Source: Staphylotrichum longicolle (lineage: Eukaryota > Ascomycota > Sordariomycetes > Sordariales > Chaetomiaceae). From it: a stretch of 64,000 nt of DNA. The stretch is from positions 4,836,001 to 4,900,000 of the forward strand of contig JAHCVI010000002.1 in the NCBI GenBank assembly GCA_019096155.1, given 5' to 3'. The position numbers and the translations under genes were made by a program. Positions 11,547-22,652 of this stretch are shown here, piece by piece (within the stretch, counting starts at the first letter, position 1; every line of letters starts with the position of its first letter). The notes beneath the pieces are model-generated. The model was given only the letters and a program-made list of their open reading frames with translations, searched no databases and had not been told where the DNA came from.

Positions 11547-11939
11547 CGAGCTTGCCACTGACAAGAAGCGGGACGGCCAAGAGGGAAGGAATTAGTTGGT
11601 TTGGAAGGTCACAATGGCGTGGAACGCAAGCAGGCTCCCATTCACCTGCCAGGATGGGCCAGCCGATTTGCACCTGACGGGCACTGTCACTGATCTGCGG
11701 GCTGGCCGAACACTCACTTTCCTCGAGAAAGAGGTAAGAGGAACGTGGTCAGGAGGAGGAAGGCGGTGCCTGGTTACGGTTCACGCCACCTCCGCCTGCT
11801 TTGGCCGTCCCCGAAAGTGCCGTGCTTGCCGCTCTGTTTCAAGTTCATGGGTGTCTGTCCAATTCCCAAGATGCTGCTTCAGCGGCAAACGTTTGGTCCC
11901 ACGGCGGGTGCTGCTACGACTTCGAAAGGAGGATGTCCT

Positions 11940-12062
11940 TCTCCAATGGCGAAGAAAGCACCACCGCTGCCTGAGAGCCTGCGTTCAGCAAAGGAAGAGA
12001 TCGCGGGTTTGTCGACGGGTGGGGAGGATTGGGGGGTTGGCCCATCGGATGCAGTTGGCTTG
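11940..12062 (-). repeat. Fragment sharing a reading frame with 20262-20346
   Basis: On the minus strand this fragment reads PPVDKPAISSFAERR then LSGSGGAF; the plus strand at 20262-20346 reads LPVDKPATSSFAERR then PSGSGDAF. Conservation in frame suggests both derive from one coding sequence I cannot name. Neither copy has a convincing start or full-length frame. Confidence 0.55.
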
Positions 12063-12395
12063 TAATCGTCCCCCCTCCCGGCAAACAAATGATGCCACCA
12101 TGAGGAGCGCTTGTGGCCAATAATGGCTGACGCGACGCGCTCGCACTTAGGAAGCGACGCGCTCTAGCCCAATCATTCTCATCTTCGTAGCAAACTGCTT
12201 TGGGGCGCGGCCATTTGCGTGATCAGGTGGATTTTTGCTCACAATCCTCATCCTCTTCGTCGTCGTCGGGTTGACGGAGATGCCGAAGAGCTTTTGGCCC
12301 TGCGCATGACATTTCCGAAACAGACGGAGCGTACGATCCGTCAACTCAAGATAAGACGGTATACGCAAGTAACGGAAGCAGGACATATACCGTAC

Positions 12396-12458
12396 GCGCC
12401 GCGTCCTGAGGTAACGCGTCCTGAGGTAATGCGTCTTTAGGTCACGCGTTTTTGGTAA
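12396..12458. repeat. Tandem 15-bp motif CGCGTCCTGAGGTAA (cluster 2)
   Basis: About four 15-bp units close to those at 11471-11546 are present, ending in the same CTTTAGGTCACGCGTTT. The similarity continues slightly beyond the units, so cluster 1 and cluster 2 are copies of one sequence about 900 bp apart. From 12459 to 12832 I see no gene. Confidence 0.7.
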
Positions 12459-12832
12459 CGCGCCTTCTTGGAGAAAATTGTGGTAGCCGTCGCCACAGAG
12501 GGTGCTTTCCAGCGAGCCTGGAAAAACGACCAGAACGCGACTTGGAGTGGGCTTGTCGAGGCAAATAACGGGCTTACCTATTTTTTCCGCCTCTATCTTT
12601 CCTTCTCACGTTTCTGGCCAAGCAACTTCATGGCAGCGACCTACCACCTGAAAACCCTTACCTACAGCGCAAGATTGTATGTGACAGCAAAGAATCCTTG
12701 CAGCCATTGTCAAGGTAAGCTGTTTCCTTTACTCAGCTTCTCGCCGGCGTAAGCGAATAACAGGGCAAAGAATTACTGCACGCGCACCACCATCTAAGAA
12801 CATGCCAAGCGAGGGCGCGTCGTGCTCGGCAA

Positions 12833-13595
12833 ATGGAAGAGCCAAGAAAGGAGAGCGTCTGTTGCCGCTTCTATGCCCTCAAGGTGGTGAGCCGCTCTAT
12901 ATAAACCAATAACTTGAAGTTGAACAGAAGAAGTAACGAAAGCGAACAATTAGTTCAAATTCTTTGATCCGTCGACCACTCAATACTGCTGGGGCAACTT
13001 ATTGGGCGATACGGTCCCTCTTTCAGATGTCATTTTTCATACAGATCCTTTCTATGCCGAGTGTCGCGCGTATGGCAGAATCAAGCAGACCCAAGGAAAC
13101 CAACGAAGGAACCGGGAACTTGCGGTCCCATGCCACGGGTATCTGTTTCTACAAGAGCGCGATGCAAAGATTCTTCGGGCGAAAGGAGTCGACCTAGATA
13201 AAGACGCTATAGACGACAAGTTGTTGCGGCTTAACGGAGAAGATGGCCGACTCCGGGCCATCGTCAAGGACTTTATACCTGGAGACGCAGGAGTCAATGC
13301 CGGAAGCCTCCACGGGATCCTGCGAGACATACGCGCGCTGAACAAGCTCGGCATCTATATTGGTGACGTCCGGGCTGACAATTTCAAAGAGGGGAGGGTC
13401 GTCGACTTCGGCCTGTCCAGTACGGAGCCGCACTGTATCATGAAGTCGTTGGATGAAGTAGGGCTTAGGGACTTGAAGTTAGAAGACTTGGTTATGTTTG
13501 ACGAGATGGTTTCCCAAAAAGGGCTGGTTACAACTGTCAGGGCCATGCCTAATATGGAGTACTGTTCAAAGCTTCGGTCCTGGTCTCGGTATTAG
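12833..13595 (+). CDS. Fta2-like (kinetochore Sim4 complex subunit family) kinase-related protein
   Basis: Proposed exons are 12833-12886 and 12954-13595, with a 67-nt GT-AG intron in phase, giving 231 aa. The junction joins FYALKV to FKFFDP, the kinase-like beta-3 lysine region typical of this family. It is followed by HTDPFYAECRAYGRI, CHGYLFL, AIVKDF, IGDVRADNF (in place of the kinase catalytic loop), VVDFGLSSTEPH and LVMFDEM, all in family order. The classical HRD and DFG residues are altered, so activity is doubtful. Filamentous ascomycetes carry many dispersed Fta2-like genes; a kinetochore role for this one is not implied. The N-terminus is short: the glycine-loop part expected before ALKV is missing, so the gene may be 5'-truncated or have an unrecognised first exon. 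Confidence 0.65.
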
Positions 13596-13604
13596 TTTTC
13601 TTAT

Positions 13605-13813
13605 AATAGAGTTCTTGACGGCTGCTAATTTCAATGACCTACTGCTTGACTGATATTTGTAGAGGCCAGGGAAAAGGGCAGCTATGGCAGGATATCGTAT
13701 CCTTACGAATCGCGACCCTTGACTCGAGGCTGCATAATCCATGATGTCGCCGGGGGTTGCCCGGGGTTGCTTGGCCAAAGCAGTGTTGGCACATCTTCTC
13801 CTGCAAACGTTTT
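13605..13813. repeat. 209-bp direct repeat, copy 1
   Basis: The sequence from AATAGAGTTCTTGACGG to GCAAACGTTTT recurs at 21024-21232 with the same length and only about seven substitutions, nearly all transitions. It begins 10 bp after the Fta2-like stop. No open frame is preserved specifically. Sequence 13814-14340 holds nothing I recognise. Confidence 0.85.
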
Positions 13814-14340
13814 TTTGGGCAGCAATGCATCCCCTCTTGCCACTCTTGCCCTCGTCAACCTCCCACACCACGTCTTACAAAACCCCGGCTTAGCCCAGGT
13901 TCAAAGCGGTTTCGATCTGCACACCCGTTCAACACCCCCCGCCCCTCTGCAGTTACAAGGCTAACGACTTAGGCTCTCAAGCTTAGTAGGAGAGGGCCGG
14001 GGAGGCGAGTTGCAGGTTAGTGTGAACACTAGAGTGTGTGGTCACTGGCATGCGTTGATTCCGGTCTAGCGCATGGGATGAGGTGTGTGTGGCACACAGC
14101 GACGTCCATGCCAGCGTTCTATTGGAATGTGTGGGTTATATCTGAAACAAACGCCCTGCCCAAGGATGGTCAACCACCTCTGGACACCACCAGCTTCCGT
14201 TGATATTCCCTCCGAGGACCGTCGGTGAGTTACTTTAAGTCGCGTTCTGGCAATTTTTCAACCTCAATGAAACGCACCCTCTGTGGTGACTGTCCAATCA
14301 TCTCCAAGAAGGCAACGGAGGGGCTGGTTTCAGCCTCTCT

Positions 14341-14682
14341 ATGTGTAAACAACGTGTCAGTCGCTCCCTTTGGGCACGGTGCAGCCTGCGGGACGCGGGA
14401 GCGTGACCTATCACCGAACGGTTGCTGGACTGTCCGCTCCCGATGCGTCACACATCCGAGCCAGTGCTCTCGCCACCCTCCAACATGCGTTGTGTGTGGA
14501 GTCCACAACATGATAGGCTCGATGCTCCCTTGCCCTTCCACCTGTCATGGAAAACGTTGCTGTGAGAACCCGCAGGAACAGGGATTCCTTTCAACCGGTC
14601 ATCTTAACTCGTCACGAAGCGGGTGGAAAGGGTATCACAAATGTCCAACCACGGAAGGTGTATTACTGGCCACAGGTGGGCG
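14341..14682. repeat. Dispersed repeat family A, copy 2 (long)
   Basis: Shares successive blocks with 25972-26371: GGGCACGGTGCAGCCTGCGG, CGATGCGTC, CATGATAGG, GGAACGTTGCTGTGAG-like, CACGAAGCRGGT, and TTATTGGCCACA. The first half also matches 785-1000. A 12-base G run (14817-14828) and an unmatched GC-rich stretch follow to 15100. Confidence 0.75.
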
Positions 14683-15109
14683 TCATGGGGGCACCCCCCT
14701 TCGGCAGCTGTTACTCTCAAGGACCTGCGGCGTCTCCTTGCCACTCCCTCTGCATGCGTGCAGTTTGTCATCCAATGCATCTGTGGCACAGTCTCCTGCA
14801 GCGTTCGGGGGGGGGGGGCAGAAAGGAGGTGCCACGGGCTCACACGGGTTGCCCAGGCACGTAAGGAGGGTGGCAGTCGCCTCGCCGGCGTCGGTAGGCG
14901 AGCGCGTAAACGAATTAACGATGGAAGGCAGGAAGGGTGTAACCACCGATGGCGCAAAGTAACCACGGTATAAGATGCTCTGATCTCCGATCTCCAGGTC
15001 CTGAAGTCAGCCTTCATGGTCCAAACGCGACAAGCAAACCCCAAACTCCTTTCCAAAGCCTGAACAAACACCGACTAACCCCTTCATTCTCTCTGTCCTT
15101 TCTCTTTCT

Positions 15110-15180
15110 ATCATGTGGGCATCTGCTAAGGGAACCAAGCTTCTTAGCGAGGCTGCTGGAAAAGGAGCGGTTGGAGCAAT
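15110..15180. repeat. Inverted match to the flank of minisatellite locus C
   Basis: The segment around TGCTAAGGGAACCAAGCTTC and TTAGCGAGGC matches the reverse complement of about 23375-23455. At 23 kb this flank adjoins the minisatellite; here the minisatellite is absent. It marks a partial copy of the same dispersed unit. Confidence 0.65.
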
Positions 15181-15502
15181 CACAGTCAAGTCGTACGTAC
15201 CATCCTTCTTCTTTAGGGCAGATTACTGACGAAAGTGGAGACTCGATCTTTTGGCATCATTCCGAGCCGGCCGTTTCCACTCCACCTCAACAACGGATAC
15301 GAGACGTCAGGAAGATAATGTGAATGACAATGTGATGAAAGGCGAGCGCGGCAAGGAGGGGGATGGGAACTAAGTCGGACGTGAAGCGTACTTCCCAGGG
15401 GTCGGGCATTTCATTGTATGGGCATCGCTGTGTTACGCCTACAAGAGTATCTTCTTATCTGCGAAACGCCTTCTGTTAAGACGAGATCTGGCCCACCATC
15501 CT

Positions 15503-16048
15503 TCACTTGCTGAGTTGCTTTGCTCCGCCATTACCAAGGAGATCCTGTCCATGCTCCGGCGGCACCCTAGCATCAAATTCCACCCAAGCTTCGCTCTTGG
15601 TGAAAGGATCCAGGACGTGGAAGCGGCCGTTCAAGGAACTGTCAATCTCCATTGTCGCGTGAATGAAAGTATCTTTCGCAAGAGCTTGGCGGATGTTTGG
15701 AAGCGTGACCGAGGCGATGTCCATGTGCGTGTGGAGTGGAGAATGCCGATAGACCACCTGGAAAACGCCGGTTCGTACATAGTTGAAGATGCCATAAAGA
15801 GTCATCTCTTTCCTGGCCGGTAGTGGTGCACCCCTGAGAAGCATCTCCTCGAAGCCGGACCATAAGATCAGGCCAAATGTTGCCGGCAACCTTCTTGGAC
15901 TTTGCGGAGACGTTGGCAGAGGGGAAGATCGTCCCGGCCTTGAGAGTTGCGGGGCGAGTGGGCGGTCGAGCCTTGACAAAAAGCGCCGGGAACCTGGCAG
16001 CGAATTCCCAAATGCACGCTTAGCAGCACAAAAAGAAAGTGTGATCAT
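15503..16048 (-). CDS. Hypothetical protein, unrecognised
   Basis: This is an open frame of 181 codons. The first 45 residues are rich in Arg, Ser and Pro with few acids, which could be a mitochondrial presequence. The remainder has mixed composition, including HVLDPFTKSEAWVEF near the end. I recognise no family. A second open frame overlaps on the opposite strand (15515-15823), which weakens the case. It lies alone between repeat mosaics. Confidence 0.3.
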   Translation of the reverse strand: MITLSFCAAKRAFGNSLPGSRRFLSRLDRPLAPQLSRPGRSSPLPTSPQSPRRLPATFGLILWSGFEEMLLRGAPLPARKEMTLYGIFNYVRTGVFQVVYRHSPLHTHMDIASVTLPNIRQALAKDTFIHATMEIDSSLNGRFHVLDPFTKSEAWVEFDARVPPEHGQDLLGNGGAKQLSK

Positions 16049-16777
16049 TTTGCGAGTGGCCTAGATAGTTGGTTTAGTGAAAAAAAGAAGTGGCGAGGAG
16101 AAGTCTCGGTGTGCGAAAAACAGGCGTTGGAGATGACAGTTCACGTGACTAGTTTAGTCATCCCCTTGCGACATCGAGCCTGGTGGGAGGTTGCGCTCTT
16201 GGAACTGTCAACTTGGACTGCACAAAGAATAGCTACTGTTCCGAGGGGTCGCGTAATGGCCCAACGTGAGGGTGGCATATCCTACTCTGTATTGCTTTGT
16301 TCTGAGGAGCTATCAACTACCTAATGCCCATCGACGACAAGATGAACAAGCGGATGGCTTCTCCCACTCCCAGCTTCTCTCGCACAGTCTCTCGCCCCTT
16401 TAGTAGTTTCCGGACCTCGTTCTGCAACTCATCATTCCTCATCCATTTTTGACGACAGAAGTCATCGCATCTCCTCTGGGATTGATGACGCTGCATTTTG
16501 GCGCAGACCCGAGTCCGTGCGAGCTGTATCTCGAGTTGACAGATTGGATGCTTCGTCTGTTCAGAAACACTTAGCTTGGTCAGTAAACGAGGCCGCCATT
16601 CCAGTATGTCGACAAAAGAGATAAGAGGGGAAGGAACAAACTTATGGACCGGTCGGTAGTGGTGTCTGACCTGTCATTGCGGGACATGGTTAAGCCTGTT
16701 TTCTGGCGTTCCCTCAGACTCGTCCAATCTGATGAATTGTTGTTTGAGGGGCTCACGGGGCAGGTGATGTCTCTTGG

Positions 16778-16870
16778 ATGAGTTGGCAGGGCTCTTAAAT
16801 CGAGATTCGGAAAACTAGCGGGAAGACCACCCCAGAACTCTCAAGTGCCAAGTTGAATGACACCTTGTCT
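16778..16870. repeat. Dispersed repeat family C, copy 2
   Basis: Matches 8280-8372 in direct orientation (GATGAGTTGGCAGGGCTC, GCGGGAAGACCACC, CACCTTGTCTGA). The surrounding 16100-17150 has no supportable gene. Confidence 0.75.
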
Positions 16871-17179
16871 GAGTGGTTTCGTGGACGACAGGCTCTGAAT
16901 TCGAGAGTCGGGACAAATGGTGGGAAAAGCACTCCGAAAGTCTTGGAGTGTGAATTGCTCCGGAGCTGGGCAGCGCTGGAAGACGCCAACATGATGATGA
17001 GCGACTGCGGCGTGCGGGGTTTTCAACGTCCGAAGGCGCAGATGTCTGGTTTAACGGTGCTAGATGACCCTCCCAGTAGATTCACTGACCCCTCGCGTTT
17101 GCCGCATGATACTTGGCAGGATGGGGTGCTCGTCAAGTGTGTTATCATCTACAATTCGGGGAGGGAGGGGGGGGAAAGG

Positions 17180-17460
17180 GGGGTGAATCCATGGGAGGTT
17201 GGGAGTCTGCGACACAGGACATGGGTGCCCAAGTGGTGAGCAGCATTCCTATCCAGCCGCGCAAATCTACACAAAGGCCAGGGCTTGGCTTGCATCGGGC
17301 CGAGATCCGGCTGCCCGGGCGTTCTGATGGCATCCAAAAATGCAAACCGGGCGGCCACACTTCGTTTTCCGCGCTACGTTTTGGTTGAGCCCACGGGCGG
17401 CGACAAGTGGCCGGGCACCCCACGAGTTCGATGGGCTTATTACTGAGGGTCGGACACGGA
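17180..17460. repeat. Dispersed repeat family D, copy 1
   Basis: Two blocks recur in the same order further right. GGGTGAATCC to CCCAAGTGGT (17180-17270) matches 26566-26648. GTGGCCGGGCACCCCACG to GAGGGTCGGA (about 17405-17455) matches 27447-27500. The spacing differs (about 0.2 kb here, 0.85 kb there). Open frames across the two copies are not conserved. Confidence 0.65.
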
Positions 17461-17822
17461 AGCACACACGGGGCATGCAAAAGGGCGGAGGGCGATACTT
17501 GGATATGCGACGCACCGGGATACATGGCGAAGGGAGTGCGGACGGTCGATTGGCCGTCGTGTGGATTGCTGGGGGCGGATGTTCGGTGATCGGCCACGGG
17601 CGGGCGCAGCCTTACGCCCTTGCCCCCGCCTCCCGCCAGCTGCACCGAGCCCAAAGGCGCGACTCACGCGTTGTTTATCCAACAGGGCTGGCTCCAGCCG
17701 CTTCGTTGCGTGCTGTTAGCGAATCCCGGACAAGCTACCCCACTCTGATTTCCTTCGCTACACGACACACCAACGGAGGCGCTGGTTGATCTGGCAAATC
17801 AAACGTATATGCAGAGGCGCGC

Positions 17823-17880
17823 CTGTACGCGCCCGTCGGTAACGCGTCGTCAGACAACGCCCCCTTAGGCGACGCGCCTT
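17823..17880. repeat. Degenerate 15-bp motif cluster 3
   Basis: The stretch contains GGTAACGCGTCGTCAGACAACGCC and TTAGGCGACGCGCC, a decayed relative of the clusters at 11471 and 12396. It lies about 180 bp upstream of the gene at 18058, outside its coding region. Confidence 0.5.
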
Positions 17881-18057
17881 CTGACAGCCGTTGCCATAAT
17901 CCAGATCACCTCGTTATTATTCACCCCGGAACCAACTGTATGCTCTAGCATCTGTGATGTCCGAAGGTCGTTTTTTTGTCACAAGCCACGCCCGAAATTC
18001 TCACCCGGCGTCTAGCTATTTCCATATCCGCTCTGAACGCCGGTCCTATCTAGCAAC

Positions 18058-19317
18058 ATGACTCCAAATCGACGCAACAGGGGGGCGGCAAAGAGCGATG
18101 TGGGCGGCTATCAGGCGACTGATAGCTGGCGAAATTCAGCACGCATCGGAGAGCTCGCCGTCGAGCAAGAAGCCGGGGCCGACGAGGAGCAGGCAGACCA
18201 TCCTGTACGCCCCAAGCAAGAGGTCCACGAAGGCCAGCCGGGCCACCCTATGCCCTTCCCCTTGAGACTAAATTCGTATTACGTGAGCACGGGCTCGGGC
18301 TCGCTTTTCCTGGAGGACGTCGAAGTTGCCAAAGTCAAAACCACTGGCGAGGAAAAGGAGCACGTCATCTACGCCCTGGGCCTCATCTTGCAGGCCTTTC
18401 GAGCTCTCACGCTGGAGGCCATGCCGGATTCGCTGGACCGCAACCACGATATAGTCTGGGATTGGCGTTCCGTGGAGCTTTCGGCAAACGAGTACGGCGC
18501 CTTTGCCTACGCCATGGTCAACTACCTGGAACTGAAACACGCCATGGATATCGTGTCGTACGACTGGACTCCCCTCGACAGCCACAAGGGCGTACTCAGC
18601 GTACGCAAGAAGTGCAGGTTCCAGAGCGAGCTGACCCGGATCCTGACGGGTGTCATCATCAACGCTCTGTACGACAACGAGCTCTTGAGATCGCTGGTCG
18701 ACTGCGTGGAGTTAGAGCCTCAGATACAAGCGTCGGTGCTGACGGGCACTGTTGAGGGGATACGCATGCCATGCCGCTGCTTCCGCTTCAAACCCAAGTC
18801 CAAGTCGGAGAAGGAGGAGGAGGAGGAGGCTCGGCCTGTTGACGGCATTCAAGACTTTGTGCTGGAGGTGGGCATGGGCCAGAAGACCCAGGTCCTGTGC
18901 GAGCTGGCACAATCGTACATCGAGAGGGGCACGCTCTGCGTCATGACCGTCAGCGTGGAACGCCAAGGAGAGTTCGACTTTGACTGGTCGTTCTCGCTGT
19001 ACCGCCGTGGCGAGGCGAGGCCTTTGCCGGGAGAGGTTACGAGGTATGAGGCGGTTTGCACCATGCAGGACGCACGGGTCAAGGCGGATCAGAACGGGGT
19101 CCAGTTCCCCGCGGGTCTGACGCTGTTTGACTTTGTACCGTCCAGTATCTTGAATAGGAACGGCGTGACTGGCTGGGACGACAAGAAGGCCGTCCTGGAG
19201 TTATGCATGGGCTCGGACGATCTGGATCTGATGAAGAGAAATCCGATTGGGTATTTTGAGAATGGGAAGTCCATCTCACAACATTTACAGAATCTCGGTG
19301 AGCTGCTGCGAACGTGA
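18058..19317 (+). CDS. Conserved-looking hypothetical protein, 419 aa
   Basis: This is a long uninterrupted frame starting at an ATG preceded by CAAC. Residues 1-65 are polar and probably disordered. From about residue 75 the protein looks globular, with well-formed helices (HVIYALGLILQAFRALTLEA, ELTRILTGVIINALYDNELL). A Lys/Glu run of about 12 residues (near 250) is followed by a second globular part rich in aromatic residues. No signal peptide, membrane segment or familiar motif is visible. Strong third-position G/C bias, absent from neighbouring repeats, supports real coding. I do not recognise the family. Confidence 0.7.
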   Translation: MTPNRRNRGAAKSDVGGYQATDSWRNSARIGELAVEQEAGADEEQADHPVRPKQEVHEGQPGHPMPFPLRLNSYYVSTGSGSLFLEDVEVAKVKTTGEEKEHVIYALGLILQAFRALTLEAMPDSLDRNHDIVWDWRSVELSANEYGAFAYAMVNYLELKHAMDIVSYDWTPLDSHKGVLSVRKKCRFQSELTRILTGVIINALYDNELLRSLVDCVELEPQIQASVLTGTVEGIRMPCRCFRFKPKSKSEKEEEEEARPVDGIQDFVLEVGMGQKTQVLCELAQSYIERGTLCVMTVSVERQGEFDFDWSFSLYRRGEARPLPGEVTRYEAVCTMQDARVKADQNGVQFPAGLTLFDFVPSSILNRNGVTGWDDKKAVLELCMGSDDLDLMKRNPIGYFENGKSISQHLQNLGELLRT

Positions 19318-20261
19318 AAGCTAGGTCCTTTTCCTTCGTTCTTTTTATTTCTTTATAACTGCTTGTTTATACTTCGTCGGTAGTTAGGTCGTATGAAGAT
19401 TTTGCTTGACTTCCCCTTTGCTCCATTGGTTGGAATCACAACCACCGCCGCAAGCCACCGAGGAAGGCTAGATAACTACAACGATTGGCCGGGAGCTTCT
19501 ACGCTAGACGACCCACACACTCATCGTCCGACGCCCTCTCTTCTATCTTCCTCTTCTACGCGGAATAATCCCAATCAGATTGCTCATCCACTTCCCGTTT
19601 ATGCTTGCAGTCCTCGTAGAGAAACCCAGCCTGGCTCACACCGCAGTCGATGCACCTCTCGAAGAACTTCTCCCGCTGCTCCTGCCGCCGCGGCCCCAAA
19701 CACATACTCCGCTCACGCACAACAATCGCCGCCTGAGTCTGCAAACGCAACCTTTCAGTGGCCGCACGCTCTCCCAGGCTACTCATACCTCGATATTAGT
19801 CAGGTCCTCCCTTGGAGATGCCTCCACCATCAAGCATGGACCCGCACCGTGCAAGGATGACGCCGGGGCGACCGCCGAGGCAACTTTGTAACTTTCCTCT
19901 TTGCTTCAGAATATAACATATGGCCTAGAATACTCATTGAGCCTCATCTAAATAGAATAACCATCATGGCCAAGGCGCGATGCGTTGCTTTTAAGTCTAT
20001 ACAATACTTCCATTGTTGATGTCCGAGGGTAGGCGCGGATGCGGAGGCAGTCGCTGAATTAAACTCAACCAGCGTGGTTGGAGCTCGGAGGAGCATTCCC
20101 AAATTGGTTAGAAGCTTGCGTCGGGGATGAGAAGGTAAGAACTCCGGCGGCGCTTGCTATTGGGCCCCTGTCTGACTCAAACGATTCACTGGTACCAATT
20201 TGATGATGTCATACAGCGCAAGAAGATGCCTCGCAAACCGCTGCCTCCACTACTACCAACC

Positions 20262-20346
20262 CCGCAATCCTCCTTACCCGTCGACAAACCCGCGACTTCT
20301 TCCTTTGCTGAACGCAGGCCTTCAGGCAGCGGTGATGCTTTCTTGA
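20262..20346 (+). repeat. Fragment sharing a reading frame with 11940-12062
   Basis: This is the inverted partner of the fragment at 11940-12062, conserved in protein frame (DKPATSSFAERR). It lies inside an open frame (20154-20654) that otherwise has no recognisable content. The rest of 19318-21023 has no gene I can support apart from repeat family B at 20758-20850. Confidence 0.5.
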
Positions 20347-20757
20347 AGTTGCTGGCCGCAAAAAGTGAAACAATGCTTCAGGCAGAGTGTAATTCCATCA
20401 AATATAAGATTTGCATGCAGAATGCTGGTGAACACTTGTGTCTGCGGGCGGCAAAAAACCGGCGGCACTTGAGGCTCCTCGCCTTGCCGGGAACTGGGGT
20501 TCTGGACCCTTTATTGGGAGACGCAAAGACGGGGACTTCTGATCCCAATACAAAAGGACGGGGATTCCAGAGCCTGTTTACCTGTAACGGTTTGGTGGAA
20601 AGGTGCCGGATACTCGTGCTACGTGTTCGGTGGTTTTGTCTTCCAATGTTGTAATGCGCGGAAGAGGAAGAATGACAACCAAAGAGACAGGTAGGTACTT
20701 ATCATGCTCAAGAGCCTCATGTTCGCGCACCAACAAACAGGTCGCCTTGTAGGAAAG

Positions 20758-20850
20758 GGCTCTCGGGCGCGGTGTTTTACCTCGAGCCGGCCATAACCAA
20801 TAGACTATAGTCGAGTCAGACGTTGCCTCCCTCGACTGCGCAAGTTGGTG
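20758..20850. repeat. Dispersed repeat family B, copy 2
   Basis: Direct-orientation copy of 6815-6905, with GAGCCGGCCATAACCAATAG and CGAGTCAGACGTTGCC. Confidence 0.7.
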
Positions 20851-21023
20851 GGTGAGCTCGGTGAGCTAAGTTGGGTGGGCAAGAGTCTTCAACATTAGGT
20901 TCGATACCTTGAATCCCCCATGCTGCGAGCCCCAAAAGTGAATCGCTGGCCACAGGTGCTTCTCGTGGGGCGGTCGCTTTCGGTGGGCTTCATGGCCAGG
21001 AAGTGCGGCAGGATAGTGTGCCA

Positions 21024-21232
21024 AATAGAGTGCTTGACGGCTGCTAATTTCAATGACCTACTGCTTGACTGATATTTGTGGAGGCCAGGGAAAAGGGCAG
21101 CTATGGCAGGATATCGTATCCTTACGAATTGCGACCCTTGACTCGAGGCTGCATGATCCATGATGTCGCCGGGGGTTGCCCGGGGCTGCTTAGCCAAAGC
21201 AGTGTTGGCACGTCTTCTCCTGCAAACGTTTT
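21024..21232. repeat. 209-bp direct repeat, copy 2
   Basis: Equal in length to 13605-13813 with about seven differences, in the same orientation 7.4 kb away. Sequences diverge abruptly at both ends. From 21233 to 22040 I see no gene. Confidence 0.85.
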
Positions 21233-22047
21233 ACGGCATCATGCGCCTTCTCCTTGTCGTCCCATTTCTAGCACTGCCCAGAGTAGAGCAACATCTCGCC
21301 GAGCCGTTCACATACGCTGCCGTTCACATGTTACCCGTTTCTTCCCAGACCCGATCTGCCTCGCCGTCGCTACAGCGAAGGCAGCGGCGCCAGCTCGGCG
21401 TTACCACCCTATCCGGTGCAGCCCGAATCCTACGTGTAGCGCCAGAAATAGATCACTGTCGGATCAGGAGACAAACCTGTTGTTGCAGTTACATTAGAGG
21501 CCGAAATCAGCGTCCATAATTTTGAAGATAACAACAGCATCATAGGGTTAATGTACTTCTTTTTCTTTCCGTTGGATCCATAGGAAGATAATAAAAAGAG
21601 AAAGTTATTCGCCGATCAAAGAAACAGGGGATAAAGCAGAAGAAAGATAAATGATAGATGAGCTTCCTGAAAATTCCAGGATGTATGTAGGGCGGCTTAT
21701 ATTGAATCCACAGAACAGTCAGCTAATTCACGCATGACGAGTCTCTTCGATAGCAGGAGGTAGCTGCGCGAAGGGCCCAGGGCACGCGGGCTTGGGGAAA
21801 GGGTACGGTCCAGTTTTCACAGCAGAGCAGAGGTTGTAGGGTCTGTCCGCTAGCCTTGTAACCCGTTTTTTATGTTATCCTGAGCTGACTCCATTCAATA
21901 AGCCACAAGGCTCTCGCACGCCCGTAGCCAACTCCTGATTGCGGAGGCAGTACGGATCGTGCTGCAAATCGACGCGGCCGGCGCAAACTTTGCCGGATCA
22001 GCTCCCTTCACTTAGCGCTCAAAGAATTCAGTGTCCGGCCAAGTCTC

Positions 22048-22652
22048 TCATTCTCCGATATTTAAGAAAACGTTCCATGGTTCAACATTGCGTTGAGCGT
22101 TGTCGAACCAACCCCAGCCGAGGGTGCCAATCCCACTGAAGTTCTCGATACCGAATGGCCCCAACTCCGCAAACTGGGTGAGACTTGGAAAAACCGGCGG
22201 GGAGACCACCCTGGAACTCTCGCTGTTAACAGGTCGTGAAAGGTAAGTAGTGCGGTACGGGTATGCCTGCAACCTCGGTCCCTCTACACCTGCCGGCGCG
22301 CTCGTGTGTTCCTGTAGGCAGGATGCTTCGCCCTCCGCAGCAACCGATGTGTCCGTAACTGAATAATTCGTTCCCTGCGGCGGCCGGCGCGCTTCTATAT
22401 GCTCACGAGCAGGCGCCTCAGGAGCGGTCTCCGGTCCTTGGCTCATTCCAGCGGCTGGCGTGCTTACGCGTGCCTTTGGGTTCGATCTTCCGACCTTCGC
22501 AGCGGCCCGCGTGCCTGCGAGTCGGCCGGTCGTTCTCTGCGGCGGTCGGCGCGCTCGTACATGCTTGGCGGCATGATCATGATTCCCCTGTACGCCGTTC
22601 CCTGCTCGGAAAGGGTAAAGACAGCTATAGTGATACCAAAATCCTCTGTCAC
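22048..22652 (-). other. Unresolved coding-like region
   Basis: Two consecutive minus-strand open frames (22464-22652 and 22048-22446) are separated by a short gap that could be an intron or a frameshift. The first begins near DFGITIAVFTLSEQG and ends in an Arg/Glu/Pro-rich stretch. The second is Pro/Ala/Glu-rich and includes FAELGPFGIENFSG. Composition suggests a disordered tail of a broken gene. No family is recognised. The 3' part overlaps a weak match to dispersed repeat family C. Confidence 0.3.

Noticed and set aside
14225..14962. 245-codon plus-strand frame as a cysteine-rich secreted protein
   Set aside because: It spans dispersed repeat family A; other copies do not keep the frame and there is no signal peptide.
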